From Pseudomonadota bacterium (lineage in GTDB: Bacteria > Pseudomonadota > Gammaproteobacteria > Burkholderiales > Thiobacillaceae), in the NCBI GenBank assembly GCA_021811235.1, contig JAJZPG010000020.1, positions 1 to 49,775 of the forward strand: a stretch of 49,775 nucleotides of DNA, read 5' to 3'. Positions 1 through 8,718 of this stretch are shown one piece after another. Under the pieces are notes generated by a model that ran no database searches, was not told where the DNA came from, and worked only from the letters and a program-made list of their open reading frames with translations. The stretch's first letter is position 1; each line of letters starts with the position of its first letter. The position numbers and the translations under genes were made by a program.

Positions 1-427
1 CATCCTCCGCCTGCTTGCGCAGCCCGCGATGGACGACGGCAAGGTATTGCCGCTGGCCGAGGCCGAGCGGCTGTTCGAGCGCATGGCGCGCTATCCCGAC
101 TACCGCATGATCGTGGCGCTGCGCGACGGCCGCATCGTCGGCAGTTTCGCGCTGCTGATCATGGACAAGCTCGGGCACCGGGGCGCACCCTCGGGGGTGA
201 TCGAGGACGTGGTGGTCGACCCGCAGTGCCAGGGGCAGGGCATCGGCCGGGCGATGATGCAGCACGCGCTTCGCCTGTGCGGGGAGAAGGGCTGCTACAA
301 GGTGGCGCTGTCGTCCAACCTCGCGCGCGAGCGCGCGCATGCCTTCTACGAATCGCTCGGCTTTGAACGACACGGCTACAGCTTTACAATCACGCCCCCT
401 GCATCGCTCAAGGACGACGCGGCCTGA
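1..427 (+). CDS. GNAT-family N-acetyltransferase, 5' end outside window
   Basis: C-terminal part of a GNAT acetyltransferase, which transfers an acetyl group from acetyl-CoA to an amine. The frame is open to the left edge, so the ATG at 29 is probably internal. The acetyl-CoA motif is visible as EDVVVDPQCQGQGIGRA, followed by the usual ARAHAFYESLGFERHG-type ending (here ERAHAFYESLGFERHG). The layout resembles small glucosamine-6-phosphate N-acetyltransferase (GNA1)-like proteins, but the substrate cannot be told from sequence. The PhnA-like gene follows after about 50 bases. Confidence 0.85.
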   Translation, partial: ILRLLAQPAMDDGKVLPLAEAERLFERMARYPDYRMIVALRDGRIVGSFALLIMDKLGHRGAPSGVIEDVVVDPQCQGQGIGRAMMQHALRLCGEKGCYKVALSSNLARERAHAFYESLGFERHGYSFTITPPASLKDDAA

Positions 428-475
428 GGCCTGCGCGGCCCGGGCGAAGTGCATCCACCCGTTTAAGGATTCAAC

Positions 476-817
476 ATGAGCACCCTGCCCCCCTGCCCGC
501 AATGCGGTTCCGAATTCACCTACGAAGACGGTGCCAACTACGTCTGCCCGGAATGCGCGCACGAGTGGCCGCAAGCCGCCGCAGTGGAGAGCGCCGAGCA
601 GGCGCGCGTGGTGCGCGATGCCAACGGGACCGAGCTGCACGACGGCGACACGGTGACGGTGATCAAGGACCTGAAGGTGAAGGGCTCGTCGCTGGTGGTG
701 AAGGTGGGGACCAAGGTGAAGAACATCCGCCTGGTCGAGGGCGACCACGACATCGACTGCAAGATCGACGGCATCGGCCAGATGGGGCTGAAGTCGGAAT
801 TCGTGAAGAAGGTGTAG
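476..817 (+). CDS. yjdM: PhnA/YjdM-family zinc-ribbon protein
   Basis: 113-aa protein of the PhnA (YjdM) family. An N-terminal zinc ribbon has two CxxC pairs (CPQCG and CPECAHEW) and is followed by a small SH3-like barrel with the family signature around [15 protein letters not shown]. PhnA was once linked to phosphonate use, but no phn genes lie nearby and its cellular role is unsettled. Length is normal for the family. The start ATG follows a purine-rich AAGGATTCAAC stretch. A repeat of the CCCTTCGACAGGCTCAGG type lies just after the stop. Confidence 0.9.
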   Translation: MSTLPPCPQCGSEFTYEDGANYVCPECAHEWPQAAAVESAEQARVVRDANGTELHDGDTVTVIKDLKVKGSSLVVKVGTKVKNIRLVEGDHDIDCKIDGIGQMGLKSEFVKKV

Positions 818-833
818 CGGTTTACCTGACCTG

Positions 834-859
834 CCCTTCGACAGGCTCAGGGCGAACGG
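834..859. repeat. Short dispersed repeat (CTTCGACAGGCTCAGG type)
   Basis: One copy of the dispersed repeat containing CCCTTCGACAGGCTCAGGG and ending GCGAACGG. It sits between the converging yjdM and dihydroorotate-dehydrogenase-like genes. The same family fills the mgtE-msbA gap (43855-44031) and the 5' part of ttcA (45821-45926). Confidence 0.8.
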
Positions 860-887
860 CGCGGTGTTGATGCCGCGCTCTCTCTAT

Positions 888-1901
888 CTACGACCACACC
901 CCCGGCCGCGGCGAAAAGCTGTCGAGCACGCGCAGGTAGCTGGCGCGCGCGACGAGCGAGGGGTCGGGCAGGTTCTGCTGGCTCATGCTGCCCTTCAGCT
1001 GCGCCAGCGATTCGTATTCCTTCTCCTCCATCCAGTTCTGCATCGCCGCAAGGATCTCGGTGAGCTTGCCGGGGCCATGCTGCAGCAGGCAGGAGGCGAG
1101 GTGCACGACGTCGGCACCGGCCAATACAAGCTTGAGGGCCTCGCTCTCGCTGTGGACGCCGCCGGTGGCGGCGAGGGTGAGCTGCGTGCGACCGTGCAGA
1201 ATGGCGATCCAGCGGATGCGCAGCAGCGCCTCCTCGGCCGAGGACAAATGCAGCTGGTCGGTCATGCGCAGGTCGTCGAGGTCGATGTCGGGCTGGTAGA
1301 AGCGGTTGAACAGCGCCACGCCTTGCGCGCCGGCGGCTTCGAGCTGCCTGACGAAATTCGGCAGCGAGGAGAAGAAGGGCGACAGCTTCATCACGATGGG
1401 TAGGTTCACCACGCGCCGCAGGTCGCCGAGCAGATCGAGGTAGCGCGCCTCGACGGCCTTGCCGGATTGCATCATGTCGGCGGCGACGTGGTAGACGTTG
1501 AGCTCGAGCGCGTCGGCCCCGGCCTGTTCGAGCGCGCGGCCGAGTTCCACCCAGCCCGAGGGCGACACGCCGTTGAGGCTCGCCACCACCGGAATCTCCA
1601 GCCGCCGCTTGAGCTGGTGCAGATGCGACAGGTAGCGCTCGAGCCCCCCCTGGAATTCGCCGCCCCCGGGCAGGAAGCTGTCGGCTTCGCCGTGGCCGAG
1701 GTCGGCGTGCAGGAGGAAGCGGTCGAGCATCGCATCCTCCGCCTGCAGCTCCTCTTCGAACAGCGAGTACATGACGAGCGCGGCGGCGCCCGCATCCTCC
1801 AGCCGCAGCGCGGTGTCGAGATGGCGCGACAGCGGCGAGGCCGAAGGCACCAGCGGGTTCTTGAGCTTGAGTCCGAGATAGTCGGTGGAGAGGTCGATCA
1901 T
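888..1901 (-). CDS. Dihydroorotate dehydrogenase-like flavoprotein, nifJ partner
   Basis: 337-aa TIM-barrel flavoprotein of the dihydroorotate dehydrogenase/PreA-like group. The N-terminus (LSTDYLGLKLKNPLVPSASP) and the internal VVASLNGVSPSGW, ALELNVYH and VMKLSPFF strands are typical. The C-terminus has the GGVHSESEALKLVLAGADVV phosphate-binding region that holds FMN. A true pyrD role is doubtful; proteins of this kind often sit directly after nifJ and may pass electrons to or from it. The ATG at 1901 is chosen because it lies one base after the nifJ stop with a GGAG sequence just upstream. An in-frame ATG at 1931 would overlap nifJ. Function is inferred. Confidence 0.8.
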   Translation of the reverse strand: MIDLSTDYLGLKLKNPLVPSASPLSRHLDTALRLEDAGAAALVMYSLFEEELQAEDAMLDRFLLHADLGHGEADSFLPGGGEFQGGLERYLSHLHQLKRRLEIPVVASLNGVSPSGWVELGRALEQAGADALELNVYHVAADMMQSGKAVEARYLDLLGDLRRVVNLPIVMKLSPFFSSLPNFVRQLEAAGAQGVALFNRFYQPDIDLDDLRMTDQLHLSSAEEALLRIRWIAILHGRTQLTLAATGGVHSESEALKLVLAGADVVHLASCLLQHGPGKLTEILAAMQNWMEEKEYESLAQLKGSMSQQNLPDPSLVARASYLRVLDSFSPRPGVWS

Positions 1902-1902
1902 G

Positions 1903-4900
1903 TCAGGCTCCGGGTTTGGATGCGTCGGCATGGCTCTGCGCCAGGTCCTGGTATGCCTTGAAGCGCTGCTCGGCTTCCTGCTGCGCCTCTTTCAGGAAAC
2001 GTTGCGCGGCTTCGGGATGGCTGCGGGCGAGCATGGCGAAGCGGGTTTCCGATTCCATGAAGGACTGGATCGGCTGGGTCGGCGCGGCGGAATCGAGCTT
2101 GAAGGGATTGCCGCCTTCAGCGGCCAGCCGCGGGTCGAAGCGGATGAGCGGCCAGTGCCCGCTCTTCACCGCGAGTTCCTGCTGGCGCTGGTTGTAGAGC
2201 ATGTCGTAGCCGTGCGCGATGCACGGGCTGTAGGCGACGATGAGCGAGGGGCCGGGGTAGGCCTCGGCCTCGTGGAACACGCGCAGGGTCTGCACGTCCT
2301 TGGCGCCGTAGGCGACGGTGGCGACGTACACGTGGCCGTAGTCGGAAGCCAGCCTGGCGAGGTCTTTCTTCGCGGTGGCCTTGCCGCCGGCGGAAAACTT
2401 GGCGACCGCACCGATCGGCGTGGCCTTGGAGGTCTGGCCGCCGGTGTTGGAATACACCTCGGTGTCGAGCACCAGGATGTTGACGTCGTAGGGCAGCGCC
2501 AGCACGTGGTCGAGGCCGCCGTAGCCGATGTCGTAAGCCCAGCCGTCGCCGCCGATGATCCACACCGAGCGGCGGACCAGCCATTCGGCGACGCTGGCGA
2601 GTTCCCTGGCGCGCGGATGGCCTGAGGCCGCCAGCTTGTCGAGCAGCACGGCAACGCGGCTGCGCTGTTCGACGATGCCGGCCTCCTCGCGCTGGTCGGC
2701 GGCGACCAGCGCCTCGGCCAGGTCGCCGCCGAGGTCGCTGGCGAGTTCGCGCACCAGCTGCTTCGCGTAATCCATCAGCTGGTCGGCGGCGAGCCGCATG
2801 CCGAGTCCGAATTCGGCGTTGTCCTCGAACAGCGAGTTGCTCCACGAGGGCCCGCGTCCGGCGCCGTTCACCGTGTAGGGCGTCGACGGCAGGTTGCCGC
2901 CGTAGATCGACGAGCAGCCGGTGGCGTTGGCGACCAGCATGCGGTCGCCGAACAGCTGGGTGGCGAGGCGGATGTAGGGTGTCTCGCCGCAGCCGGCGCA
3001 GGCGCCGGAAAACTCGAACAGCGGGTCGAGCAGCATGGCACCGGGAATCGTGCCGTGCTTGACGAGCTTGCGGTCGAACTCGGGCAGCTTGAGGAAGAAG
3101 GCGAAGTTGTCGCGCTCGGCGTCGCGCAGCGGACCGACCGGCGCCATGTTCACCGCGCGGCGGCTGACGTTGGACTTGTCGTGGATCGGGCAGGCCTCGA
3201 CGCAGTCGCCGCAGCCGGTGCAGTCCTCTGGCGCGACCTGATAGCTGATGTGGGTGCCGGCGGGGAAGTCCTTGCTCTTCGCCGGCACATGCTTGAAGCT
3301 GGACGGCGCGTTGGCGGCATCCCCGGCGGCGAAGGCGCGTGCGCGGATCGCGCTGTGCGGGCAGACGAACACGCACTTGCCGCACTGGGTGCAGAGGTCG
3401 GGCTCCCACACCGGGATTTCCAGCGCGATGTTGCGCTTCTCGTATTGCGCGGTACCGAGCGGCCAGGTGCCGTCGGCAGGCAGCACGGAGACCGGCAGAC
3501 GGTCGCCGTGGCCCTGGTAGATCGGCAGGGTGAGGTCGTGCACGAAGTCGGGGACCTCCCTCTCCCGCTTGTGGGAGAGGGTCGGGGAGAGGGGGTTTTG
3601 CTCCTCCGCTGGAAGCTCCCTCTCCCCCACCCCCTCTCCCGCTTGCGGGAGAGGGGGGAGATTTACCTGCTGCAAATGCTCCAGCGTCATGTCGATCGCC
3701 TTGTAGTTCAGCTCGACCAGGCGGCGGCTCTTTTTGCCGTAGGTCTTGTCGACCGCCTGCTTGATCGCGGCAATCGCCGTCTCCTTCGGCAGGATGCCGG
3801 AGATGGCGAAAAAACAGGTCTGCATGATGGTGTTGATGCGCCGCCCCATGCCCGCCTCGGCGGCGACGGCGTAGGCGTCGACCACCCACAGCTGCAGGCG
3901 TTTCTCGACGATCTGCGCGCGCAACTTTCCGGGCAGCGTGTCCCACACCTTGTCCGGCGGCGCCGGCGTGTTGAGCAGGAAGACCCCGTCTGGCGCGGCG
4001 TGCTCGAGCAGTTCGTAGCGGTCGACGAACATCGGCTGGTGGCAGGCGACGAAGCCGGCCATGCCGCGCTCGACCAGATAGGCCGAGCGGATCGGCGCGG
4101 GGCCGAAGCGCAGGTGAGACACCGTCACCGCACCCGATTTCTTCGAGTCGTAGACGAAATAGCCTTGCGCCTGGAGGTCGGTCGCCTCGCCGAGTATCTT
4201 GATCGAGTTCTTGTTGGCCGACACCGTGCCGTCGGCGCCCAGCCCCCAGAACACTGCATGCTGCAGCTGGCGCGACGCGTCGGTGCGGAAATCCGCGTCC
4301 CACGCCAGCGAAAGATGCGTGAGGTCGTCGTGGATGCCGACGGTGAACTGGCGTCCGACTCCCCCGCTTGCGGGGGAGGGGAGCAAGGCGTCGAACACCG
4401 CCTTGACCATGCCCGGGGTGAATTCCTTGCTCGCCAGCCCGTAACGGCCGCCGATGATCCGCTGCATCGTCCGTGCGCCGTCCGCAGCCTCCTGCGCCAG
4501 CGCGGTCACCACATCCTTGTACAGTGGTTCGCCATCGGCACCGGGTTCCTTGCAGCGGTCGAGCACGGCGATGGCTCGGGCGCTTTCCGGCAGGGCCGCC
4601 AACAGCCTGTCGGCCGCGAAGGGACGGTACAGCCGCACCTTCAGCACGCCGACCTTCTCGCCGCGAGCGACGAGATGCTCGACCGTCTCGTGCACGGTCT
4701 CGGCGCCGGAGCCCATGAGCACGATGACGCGTTCGGCGTCTGCCGCGCCGACGTAGTCGAACAGCTTGTAGCGCCGCCCGGTGAGTTCGCCGAAGCGATC
4801 CATCGCTTCCTGCACGACCTGCGGGAACGCGTCGTAATAGGGGTTGGCGCGCTCGCGCGACTGGAAGAACACGTCCGGGTTCTGCGAGGTGCCGCGCAGG

Positions 4901-5790
4901 ACCGGATGCTCGGGCGACAGGGCGCGGGCGCGATGTGCTGCGATCAGGTCGGCATCGAGCATGGCGCGCACGGTGTCCGACTCGACTGCGACGATCTTGG
5001 CGACCTCGTGCGAGGTGCGGAAGCCGTCGAAGAAATGGATCACCGGAATGCGCCCGGCAAGCGTCGCCGTCTGCGCGATGAGCGCGAAGTCCTGCGCCTC
5101 CTGCGGCGAATTGGCCGCCAGCATCGCGCAACCGGTCGCGCGGCAGGCCATGACGTCGGACTGGTCGCCGAAGATCGACAGCGCGTGGGTCGCCAGCGCG
5201 CGCGCCGCGACGTGCAGCACGAAGGGCGTGAGCTCGCCGGCGATCTTGTAGAGGTTGGGAATCATCAGCAGCAGGCCCTGGCTGGCGGTGAAGCTGGTCG
5301 CCAGCGCACCCGAGGTGAGCGCGCCGTGCAACGCGCCGGCGGCCCCGCCTTCGGACTGCATCTCGATGATCTTCGGTACTGCACCCCACAGGTTGGGCCT
5401 GCCCTGCGACGCCCATTCGTCGGCCCATTCGCCCATGGCGGACGCAGGCGTGATGGGATAGATCGCAATCACCTCGTTGACGAGGTAGGCCACACGGGCG
5501 ACGGCTTCGTTGCCGTCGATGGTGAGCGTGGTTCTTGACGCTTCAGCGTCTTTAGAACCACGGCCTACTCCTTGCGGGTGGAGCGTGGTTCTTGACGCTT
5601 TATCCGAAGGTGTATCCCTTGGGACAGCGTCTTTAGAGCGTGATTGTTGCCGACTCGTCGGCTTTACAACCACGGCCTCCCCCTCGCGGGGAGAATCACG
5701 GCCTGCCCCTTGCGGGTGGAGCGTGGTTGTTGACGCTTCAGCGTCTATACAACCACGGCCTGCCCCTTGCGGGTGGAGTGTGGAAGTCAT
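1903..5790 (-). CDS. nifJ: Pyruvate:ferredoxin (flavodoxin) oxidoreductase carrying in-frame repeat insertions
   Basis: Single-chain PFOR of 1295 aa that interconverts pyruvate plus CoA and acetyl-CoA plus CO2 using ferredoxin or flavodoxin. Seen: the N-terminal core TIDGNEAVARVAYLVNEV from residue 90, two [4Fe-4S] motifs (CTQCGKCVFVCP and CTGCGDCVEACPI), CAGCGETPY, and the thiamine-pyrophosphate motif GDGWAYDIGYGGLDH. Relatives are about 1170-1195 aa. The excess is explained by three repeat-derived segments: residues about 6-88 (three TLHPQG(A/V)GRG units), about 470-478, and about 710-744 (PPLPQAGEGVGE and LSPTLSHKRERE), the last in the linker before the ferredoxin domain. The reading frame stays open throughout, so the gene is probably functional. 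The start at 5790 gives MTSTL, then repeat, then core. It forms a unit with the downstream flavoprotein gene. Confidence 0.93.
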   Translation of the reverse strand: MTSTLHPQGAGRGCIDAEASTTTLHPQGAGRDSPREGEAVVVKPTSRQQSRSKDAVPRDTPSDKASRTTLHPQGVGRGSKDAEASRTTLTIDGNEAVARVAYLVNEVIAIYPITPASAMGEWADEWASQGRPNLWGAVPKIIEMQSEGGAAGALHGALTSGALATSFTASQGLLLMIPNLYKIAGELTPFVLHVAARALATHALSIFGDQSDVMACRATGCAMLAANSPQEAQDFALIAQTATLAGRIPVIHFFDGFRTSHEVAKIVAVESDTVRAMLDADLIAAHRARALSPEHPVLRGTSQNPDVFFQSRERANPYYDAFPQVVQEAMDRFGELTGRRYKLFDYVGAADAERVIVLMGSGAETVHETVEHLVARGEKVGVLKVRLYRPFAADRLLAALPESARAIAVLDRCKEPGADGEPLYKDVVTALAQEAADGARTMQRIIGGRYGLASKEFTPGMVKAVFDALLPSPASGGVGRQFTVGIHDDLTHLSLAWDADFRTDASRQLQHAVFWGLGADGTVSANKNSIKILGEATDLQAQGYFVYDSKKSGAVTVSHLRFGPAPIRSAYLVERGMAGFVACHQPMFVDRYELLEHAAPDGVFLLNTPAPPDKVWDTLPGKLRAQIVEKRLQLWVVDAYAVAAEAGMGRRINTIMQTCFFAISGILPKETAIAAIKQAVDKTYGKKSRRLVELNYKAIDMTLEHLQQVNLPPLPQAGEGVGERELPAEEQNPLSPTLSHKREREVPDFVHDLTLPIYQGHGDRLPVSVLPADGTWPLGTAQYEKRNIALEIPVWEPDLCTQCGKCVFVCPHSAIRARAFAAGDAANAPSSFKHVPAKSKDFPAGTHISYQVAPEDCTGCGDCVEACPIHDKSNVSRRAVNMAPVGPLRDAERDNFAFFLKLPEFDRKLVKHGTIPGAMLLDPLFEFSGACAGCGETPYIRLATQLFGDRMLVANATGCSSIYGGNLPSTPYTVNGAGRGPSWSNSLFEDNAEFGLGMRLAADQLMDYAKQLVRELASDLGGDLAEALVAADQREEAGIVEQRSRVAVLLDKLAASGHPRARELASVAEWLVRRSVWIIGGDGWAYDIGYGGLDHVLALPYDVNILVLDTEVYSNTGGQTSKATPIGAVAKFSAGGKATAKKDLARLASDYGHVYVATVAYGAKDVQTLRVFHEAEAYPGPSLIVAYSPCIAHGYDMLYNQRQQELAVKSGHWPLIRFDPRLAAEGGNPFKLDSAAPTQPIQSFMESETRFAMLARSHPEAAQRFLKEAQQEAEQRFKAYQDLAQSHADASKPGA
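3558..3660. repeat. Two CTCTCCCGCTTGCGGGAGAG palindromes inside nifJ
   Basis: Two near-identical palindromes, at 3560-3579 (CTCTCCCGCTTGTGGGAGAG) and 3634-3653 (CTCTCCCGCTTGCGGGAGAG), separated by GGAG-rich linker. They are translated in frame as part of the NifJ linker. A related palindrome lies at 4359-4378. Confidence 0.9.
4359..4378. repeat. Single CTCCCCCGCTTGCGGGGGAG palindrome inside nifJ
   Basis: Perfect palindrome-type repeat apart from the central bases, translated in NifJ as PSPASGGVG around residue 470. It is a sibling of the pair at 3558-3660. Confidence 0.85.
5525..5776. repeat. Cluster of GTGGTT(C/G)TTGACGC hairpin repeats at the nifJ 5' end
   Basis: At least two full hairpin repeats of one kind, at 5528-5561 and 5723-5756. 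Each has outer arms GTGGTTCT/AGAACCAC (or GTGGTTGT/ACAACCAC) and inner arms GACGC/GCGTC around TTCA. Between them, from about 5583, is a longer, diverged unit. Units are joined by GCC(T)...CCTTGCGGGTGGAGC linkers. The whole block is translated within nifJ as repeated TLHPQG(A/V)GRG peptides. The same family recurs at 36543-36780. Confidence 0.9.
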
Positions 5791-5945
5791 GGCGGGCTCT
5801 TACAGGATAAATCCATCCTTTATTCTAGACGCGACTCGCGAATGAACCAGCCTTCCCGCCAGCGATCCCGTCGTCGCCTGATAGCGACCAGGCATCCTGT
5901 ACACTCGAACCATCGGTCCAACCGGAGAATTCGCCGCCTCCCGTC

Positions 5946-7652
5946 ATGCCGCACAGTGTCGAACTCATCACCACGATTGCCGCCGCGCTGGGCCTTGCGC
6001 TGATATTCGGCTTCGTCGCCGTGCGGCTCAGGCTGCCCGCTCTGGTCGGCTATCTGCTGGCCGGCATCGTGATCGGCCCCTTCACACCGGGCTTCGTGGC
6101 GGACACCCGACTCGCTGGCCAACTCGCCGAGATCGGCGTGATGCTGCTGATGTTCGGCGTGGGGCTGCACTTCTCGCTCGACGATCTGCTGGCGGTGAAG
6201 AAAATCGCGCTGCCCGGCGCCGTGGTGCAGATCGCCGTGGCCACTGCGATGGGCCTGGCGCTGGCGAGCGGGTGGGGCTGGAGCCTGATGGCCGGGATCG
6301 TGTTCGGACTGTCGCTGTCGGTGGCGAGCACGGTGGTGCTGTTGAAGGCGCTGGAAAGCCGCGGCGCGCTGGAGACGCCGAACGGGCGCATCGCGGTGGG
6401 CTGGCTGGTGGTGGAAGATCTGGTCATGGTGCTGGTGCTGGTGCTGCTGCCGCCGCTGGCCGGAATGTTCGGTGGCAACGGCACGCCCGCGAGCACGCAG
6501 TCGCTGCTGGGCACGCTGGCGCTCACGCTCGGCGAGGTGGCGCTGTTCATCGGGCTGATGCTGGTGGTGGGGCGGCGCCTCTTCCCCTGGCTGCTGTGGC
6601 AGGTGGCGCGCACCGGCTCGCGCGAGCTGTTCACGCTGTGCGTGGTGGCGGCGGCGCTCGGCATCGCCTACGGTTCGTCGGCGCTGTTCGGCGTGTCGTT
6701 CGCGCTGGGCGCCTTCTTCGCCGGCATGGTCCTGCGCGAATCGGCACTGAGCTACCGTGCCGCCGAGGAATCGCTGCCGCTCAGGGACGCCTTCGCGGTG
6801 CTGTTCTTCGTCTCGGTCGGCATGCTGTTCGACCCGCGCGTGCTGGTCGAACAGCCGCTGCAGGTGCTGGCGGTGGTCGCCATCATCGTGTTCGGCAAAT
6901 CGCTGGCGGCCTTTCTGCTGGTGCTGGCATTCCGCTACCCGCTCAATACCGCACTGACGGTGTCCGCCAGCCTCGCGCAGATCGGCGAGTTCTCCTTCAT
7001 CCTGGCCGGACTGGGCGTGGCGCTCGGCGTGCTGCCGCTTGCAGGCCAAAGCCTGATCCTCGCCGGCGCGCTGATTTCGATCGCCTTGAATCCGCTGGCA
7101 TTCCAAATGGCCGAACCATTGCAGCAGTGGATACGCGCACGCTCGAAACGGGCGCGCCAGCTGGAGCAGCGCGACGATCCCCTGGCCGAGCTGCCCGTCG
7201 GCGCGGCGTCGCACACGCTCACCGGCCACATCGTGCTGGCCGGGTACGGCCGCGTGGGCCGGCGCATCGCGGAGGCACTCGACTCAGAGGGGCTGCCGTA
7301 CGTGGTCGCCGAGCAGCAGCGCGAGGCGGTGGAAAAGCTGCGCGCGCGCGGCATCCACGCCGTGGTCGGCGACGCCTCCGAACCGGCGGTGCTGATCCAG
7401 GCGCACGTGGCCCGTGCGCGGATGCTGGTGATCGCCACGCCCGATACGTTCCGGGCACGCAGGATGATCGAGATCGCGCGCACCCTCAATCCGCGCATCG
7501 ACATCGTGGTGCGCAGCCACAGCGCGGACGAGGCGGAACTGCTGCGCCGCGAGCAGGCGGTCGAAGTGCTGGTCGGGGAACAGGAACTGGCGAACAGCAT
7601 GGTGCGTCATGTCGGCCAACGGATCGCCAGCCACGCCGCCGACCGCCCGTGA
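5946..7652 (+). CDS. Kef/YbaL-type monovalent cation:proton antiporter with RCK domain
   Basis: 568-aa CPA2-family inner-membrane antiporter. The first 390 residues form about a dozen membrane segments, including the family regions VGYLLAGIVIGPFTPGF and EIGVMLLMFGVGLHFSLDDL. The C-terminal region is a TrkA-N/RCK domain whose nucleotide-binding motif is HIVLAGYGRVGRRIAEAL, with acidic residues further on (VVGDASEP). It most likely exchanges K+ or Na+ for H+ under nucleotide or thiol control. It resembles YbaL/KefB more than KefC, but ion specificity is not decided by sequence. The start ATG at 5946 is preceded by a repeat-rich 155-base gap shared with divergent nifJ. Confidence 0.9.
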   Translation: MPHSVELITTIAAALGLALIFGFVAVRLRLPALVGYLLAGIVIGPFTPGFVADTRLAGQLAEIGVMLLMFGVGLHFSLDDLLAVKKIALPGAVVQIAVATAMGLALASGWGWSLMAGIVFGLSLSVASTVVLLKALESRGALETPNGRIAVGWLVVEDLVMVLVLVLLPPLAGMFGGNGTPASTQSLLGTLALTLGEVALFIGLMLVVGRRLFPWLLWQVARTGSRELFTLCVVAAALGIAYGSSALFGVSFALGAFFAGMVLRESALSYRAAEESLPLRDAFAVLFFVSVGMLFDPRVLVEQPLQVLAVVAIIVFGKSLAAFLLVLAFRYPLNTALTVSASLAQIGEFSFILAGLGVALGVLPLAGQSLILAGALISIALNPLAFQMAEPLQQWIRARSKRARQLEQRDDPLAELPVGAASHTLTGHIVLAGYGRVGRRIAEALDSEGLPYVVAEQQREAVEKLRARGIHAVVGDASEPAVLIQAHVARARMLVIATPDTFRARRMIEIARTLNPRIDIVVRSHSADEAELLRREQAVEVLVGEQELANSMVRHVGQRIASHAADRP

Positions 7653-7655
7653 GGC

Positions 7656-7892
7656 TCAGGCTTCGTCCCGCACCAGGCGGGCGACCAGCCTGCGCACCAG
7701 CGGCGCGACCACCATCACCGCCGGAAACGCCACCCCCCACGAGCCCAGCCAGGCACTCAGCCACTGGCCGACGAAGCCGTCGATCAGGCCGACCGCATGC
7801 CAGGTGGCCACGCCCGACACCAGCAGCGACATCAGGCCGGACAGCAACAGCGAGAACAGCAGCGGTTCGAGGCGCGCCGGCAGCTTTTTCAT
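7656..7892 (-). CDS. DUF2798 small membrane protein
   Basis: 78-aa protein with two predicted membrane helices (about residues 9-30 and 46-68) and the DUF2798-like arrangement of a basic N-terminus, an FSLLLSGLMSLLVSG first helix and a W(L/V)SAWL middle. Function is unknown for the family. Its ATG overlaps the stop of the upstream kinase-like gene by four bases, so it is probably co-translated as the last gene of the dsr-cysG transcript. It converges with the antiporter gene three bases away. Confidence 0.75.
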   Translation of the reverse strand: MKKLPARLEPLLFSLLLSGLMSLLVSGVATWHAVGLIDGFVGQWLSAWLGSWGVAFPAVMVVAPLVRRLVARLVRDEA

Positions 7893-8716
7893 GGCCGCCC
7901 GTGTGCGCTCGACTGGCTGCAGTGGCGCGCCAGTTCGCCGAAGAACCGGGTTTTCCTGACGTCGCGCCGCTGCAGGCGGACCGGCATCCGGCGCAGCATG
8001 CGCAACCAGGCGGTACGCCGTAGCGCCTGGTGAACGCCGATGCGCACGGCAGGCGCCTCACGCGCCAGCGCATGGTTGATCGCGGCGCACAGCTGCGGCA
8101 GGCGATCCTCGAAATAGATCGCGGTGGAAAAGCAATACGGCAGCCAGTCGCGCGTCTGCGCATCGGCCAGCGGCATGGCGGCGAGCGCGTCGTCCTCGAA
8201 ATCGATCGCGCCGAGTCCGGCCTCGGGCGACCACACGAAATTCCGCGCGAATGCCTGGCTGAGGTACTGTCCGGTGCGGTGAGCCTGCAGGATGTAGTCG
8301 GCGCCGCGCTGCCAGTGGACCAGCCGCTCGTCCGGCGCGGCATGGCGGATCAGGCTCTCGAGCGTGGCCTGGCCGAGGTCGGACATCAGCAGCCAGCCAT
8401 GACTTTCGTCGAACAGTTCGGGGGTGCGTAATCCGGCCGCCGCCAGCGCGCGGATGCGCGACGCCTCGACCTGCAGGCCATGGCTGCCGCCGTGCGGGCG
8501 CACCGCCTGCATGGCGGGCTGGCCGAGCAGTTTCGCCGCGCCGGCCAGCAATTGATAACGCCAGGCGGGGGGCTGCGGCACGGCGAGCTTGAGCCAGGCG
8601 GGCTGGCCCCGCCACAGCACGGGGGCAATGTGGCGCCCGTCCCGCTTCATGTGCGCGATGTGGGCTTCGATTTCCTCACGGTTGCCCAGCAGCGGGCGCG
8701 CGTCCCCCGCCGCCAT
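7889..8716 (-). CDS. Protein-kinase-fold protein (lipopolysaccharide-kinase-like) next to cysG
   Basis: 275-aa soluble protein resembling the small kinase-fold families (Kdo/WaaP-type lipopolysaccharide kinases and aminoglycoside-phosphotransferase relatives). Seen: a possible ATP-binding lysine in PAWLKLAVP, an HGGSHGLQVEASRIRALAAAGLRTPELF stretch that looks like the N-lobe, the hinge WLLMSDLGQ, and an acidic metal-binding candidate in GAIDFEDD. The usual HxD catalytic loop is not obvious (there is no HGDLH), so activity is uncertain. The ATG at 8716 lies two bases after the cysG stop, which suggests translational coupling. Its position in the dsr-siroheme unit is unexplained. Confidence 0.65.
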   Translation of the reverse strand: MAAGDARPLLGNREEIEAHIAHMKRDGRHIAPVLWRGQPAWLKLAVPQPPAWRYQLLAGAAKLLGQPAMQAVRPHGGSHGLQVEASRIRALAAAGLRTPELFDESHGWLLMSDLGQATLESLIRHAAPDERLVHWQRGADYILQAHRTGQYLSQAFARNFVWSPEAGLGAIDFEDDALAAMPLADAQTRDWLPYCFSTAIYFEDRLPQLCAAINHALAREAPAVRIGVHQALRRTAWLRMLRRMPVRLQRRDVRKTRFFGELARHCSQSSAHGRP

Positions 8717-8718
8717 GC

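Noticed and set aside
2117-5538. Very long open frames opposite or out of phase with nifJ
   Set aside because: They are arginine- or valine-rich shadow frames typical of high-GC DNA, overlap nifJ fully and show no known family.
5525-5776. Repeated units considered as a CRISPR array
   Set aside because: Units are hairpins of unequal length with no regular unique spacers, and the same units occur elsewhere singly and inside genes.
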